Assembly (NCBI GenBank): GCA_900290385.1
Contig: OMSV01000072.1
Location: 201 to 6,633 of the forward strand
DNA: 6,433 nt
Direction: 5' to 3'
Origin: Syntrophobacter sp. SbD2
GTDB taxonomy: Bacteria; Desulfobacterota; Syntrophobacteria; Syntrophobacterales; Syntrophobacteraceae
In this document: one piece after another, positions 5,621 to 6,433 of the stretch
Layout: every line of letters begins with the position of its first letter
How positions within the stretch are numbered: the first letter of the stretch is position 1
Program-made: the position numbers and the translations under genes
Notes under the pieces: model-generated
The model's database searches: none
What the model saw: only the letters and a program-made list of their open reading frames with translations
What the model was told of the DNA's origin: nothing

Positions 5621-6433
5621 TCAAAAAGGGCTGAACGTGTCGGCGCCCTTCACGTTGTATTTTATCACGAGAAGCTTTTGAAAAGAGGAAATGACTTTGA
5701 GGGATTCTTTCAAAATGAGCAGGTCCACCTTTGAGAGGTCTTGTCCCGTGACAATGTTGCCGGGTTTGCTCTCAGTCAGCAGGGACCTCGATTGAAGCCT
5801 GAGCCTGAGGTCCTGGAGAAAGCCGTACGACTCGAGAAGATCGTGGCACATCGCTTTTCCGATTATCTGCTGCTCGCTCAGCGCCTCCAGCCGCTCCTTT
5901 GTATTGGTGATTTCCACCATGCCGTGACTTACCGCAAGGACCCTCACTCCGTTGACGATCGGGAAGATCCCGTACCCCTTAAGGTTTAGGCCTTTGCTGA
6001 GTCCGGTAATGCCGAACATCCCCAGAGGCGGCCGGATCTCGACCGCATCGGCAGCCATCAGCTTCAATGCCGGATCGCTCAGGCTGCCCCTGATCGATTC
6101 CGCCAGCTCAGCGAACATGCTCTCGTCGCCGCAGACCGGCCTCATATCCAGGAAGACCGTGAGATACCTTACATGTTCGGGGACAGGGTGACTGAACCAA
6201 AGCCTGAAGTAATCCCGCCACGCCGGGAGGCTTTGATTCCACTTCGGATTAGACGCCATGTAACCGCCAGAGCACTCTGGTATTCCTATCCGGATAAGTC
6301 CCTCAATAACCGTTCCGGCAAATTCGGACATTTGTCCGCCGGAGTGGATAAGGGCGTTGTCCTGATCGGTTGCAAGGATCTCTTCGTTTCGGCCCAAGCT
6401 GCCCATCTGGACCCACAGGAATCCTTCGGCGGG
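5621..6433 (-). CDS. DUF294-type nucleotidyltransferase, C-terminal part (start outside window)
   Basis: The frame is open from the right edge, giving 270 residues ending in TGA; the N-terminus is missing. The first residues (VQMGSLGRNEE, ATDQDNALI) carry the GS-x-GR-x-E and D-x-D pattern of the GlnD-like nucleotidyltransferase fold, with the paired aspartates that bind metal. This is followed by the DUF294_C helical region, including LLESYGFLQDLRLRLQ and a final helical stretch near LSKVDLLILKESLKVISSFQ. Members of this family usually carry a cyclic-nucleotide-binding domain and two CBS domains before this part, so the missing N-terminus probably has them. The true substrate of the family is unclear; an annotation as PII uridylyltransferase should not be taken literally. 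The internal ATG at 6406 lies inside the catalytic motif and is not the start. Confidence 0.9.
   Translation of the reverse strand, partial: PAEGFLWVQMGSLGRNEEILATDQDNALIHSGGQMSEFAGTVIEGLIRIGIPECSGGYMASNPKWNQSLPAWRDYFRLWFSHPVPEHVRYLTVFLDMRPVCGDESMFAELAESIRGSLSDPALKLMAADAVEIRPPLGMFGITGLSKGLNLKGYGIFPIVNGVRVLAVSHGMVEITNTKERLEALSEQQIIGKAMCHDLLESYGFLQDLRLRLQSRSLLTESKPGNIVTGQDLSKVDLLILKESLKVISSFQKLLVIKYNVKGADTFSPF

Overview
This 6.4 kb window looks like an accessory region of a mid-GC Gram-negative genome. The protein flavour (long PAS hybrid kinase, DUF294-type nucleotidyltransferase next to a DnaQ-like exonuclease, HicBA and YoeB-type modules, GxxExxY protein) suggests a deltaproteobacterial or Desulfobacterota-like bacterium. 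That placement is an inference from gene content only. Every gene I can support lies on the minus strand, so transcription runs right to left.

From the right edge leftwards: (1) 6433-5621 is the C-terminal part of a DUF294/DUF294_C nucleotidyltransferase whose start lies outside the window. (2) 5585-5123 is a compact cassette: a GxxExxY-family gene broken by one TAA codon and bracketed by a 32-bp inverted repeat (31/32 identical). (3) 5089-5049 is a CCTTCGG-type tandem repeat patch. (4) 4972-4379 is a complete DnaQ-like 3'-5' exonuclease. (5) 4364-3783 is a Phd/YefM-type antitoxin with its own promoter and a strong ribosome binding site, followed by a YoeB-type toxin frame killed by one TGA at a tryptophan position. 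(6) 3782-3455 holds no gene. (7) 3454-3020 is a HicB-like antitoxin cut six codons short, followed by a HicA toxin frame with a frameshift near its start and a stop near its end. (8) 2800-536 is an intact membrane-bound hybrid sensor histidine kinase. (9) 535-1 has no convincing gene but holds a perfect 18-bp hairpin and a promoter-like, partly palindromic site near the left edge.

The main pattern is selective decay. The three long genes (kinase, exonuclease, nucleotidyltransferase) are open over their visible length. All four small accessory frames outside the Phd/YefM antitoxin carry inactivating or truncating changes, and in both toxin-antitoxin modules the toxin is dead while the antitoxin is intact or nearly so. 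The exonuclease and the nucleotidyltransferase probably belong together and appear to have been separated by the GxxExxY cassette. I see no CRISPR array, tRNA, rRNA or transposase gene, and no clear new defence system.
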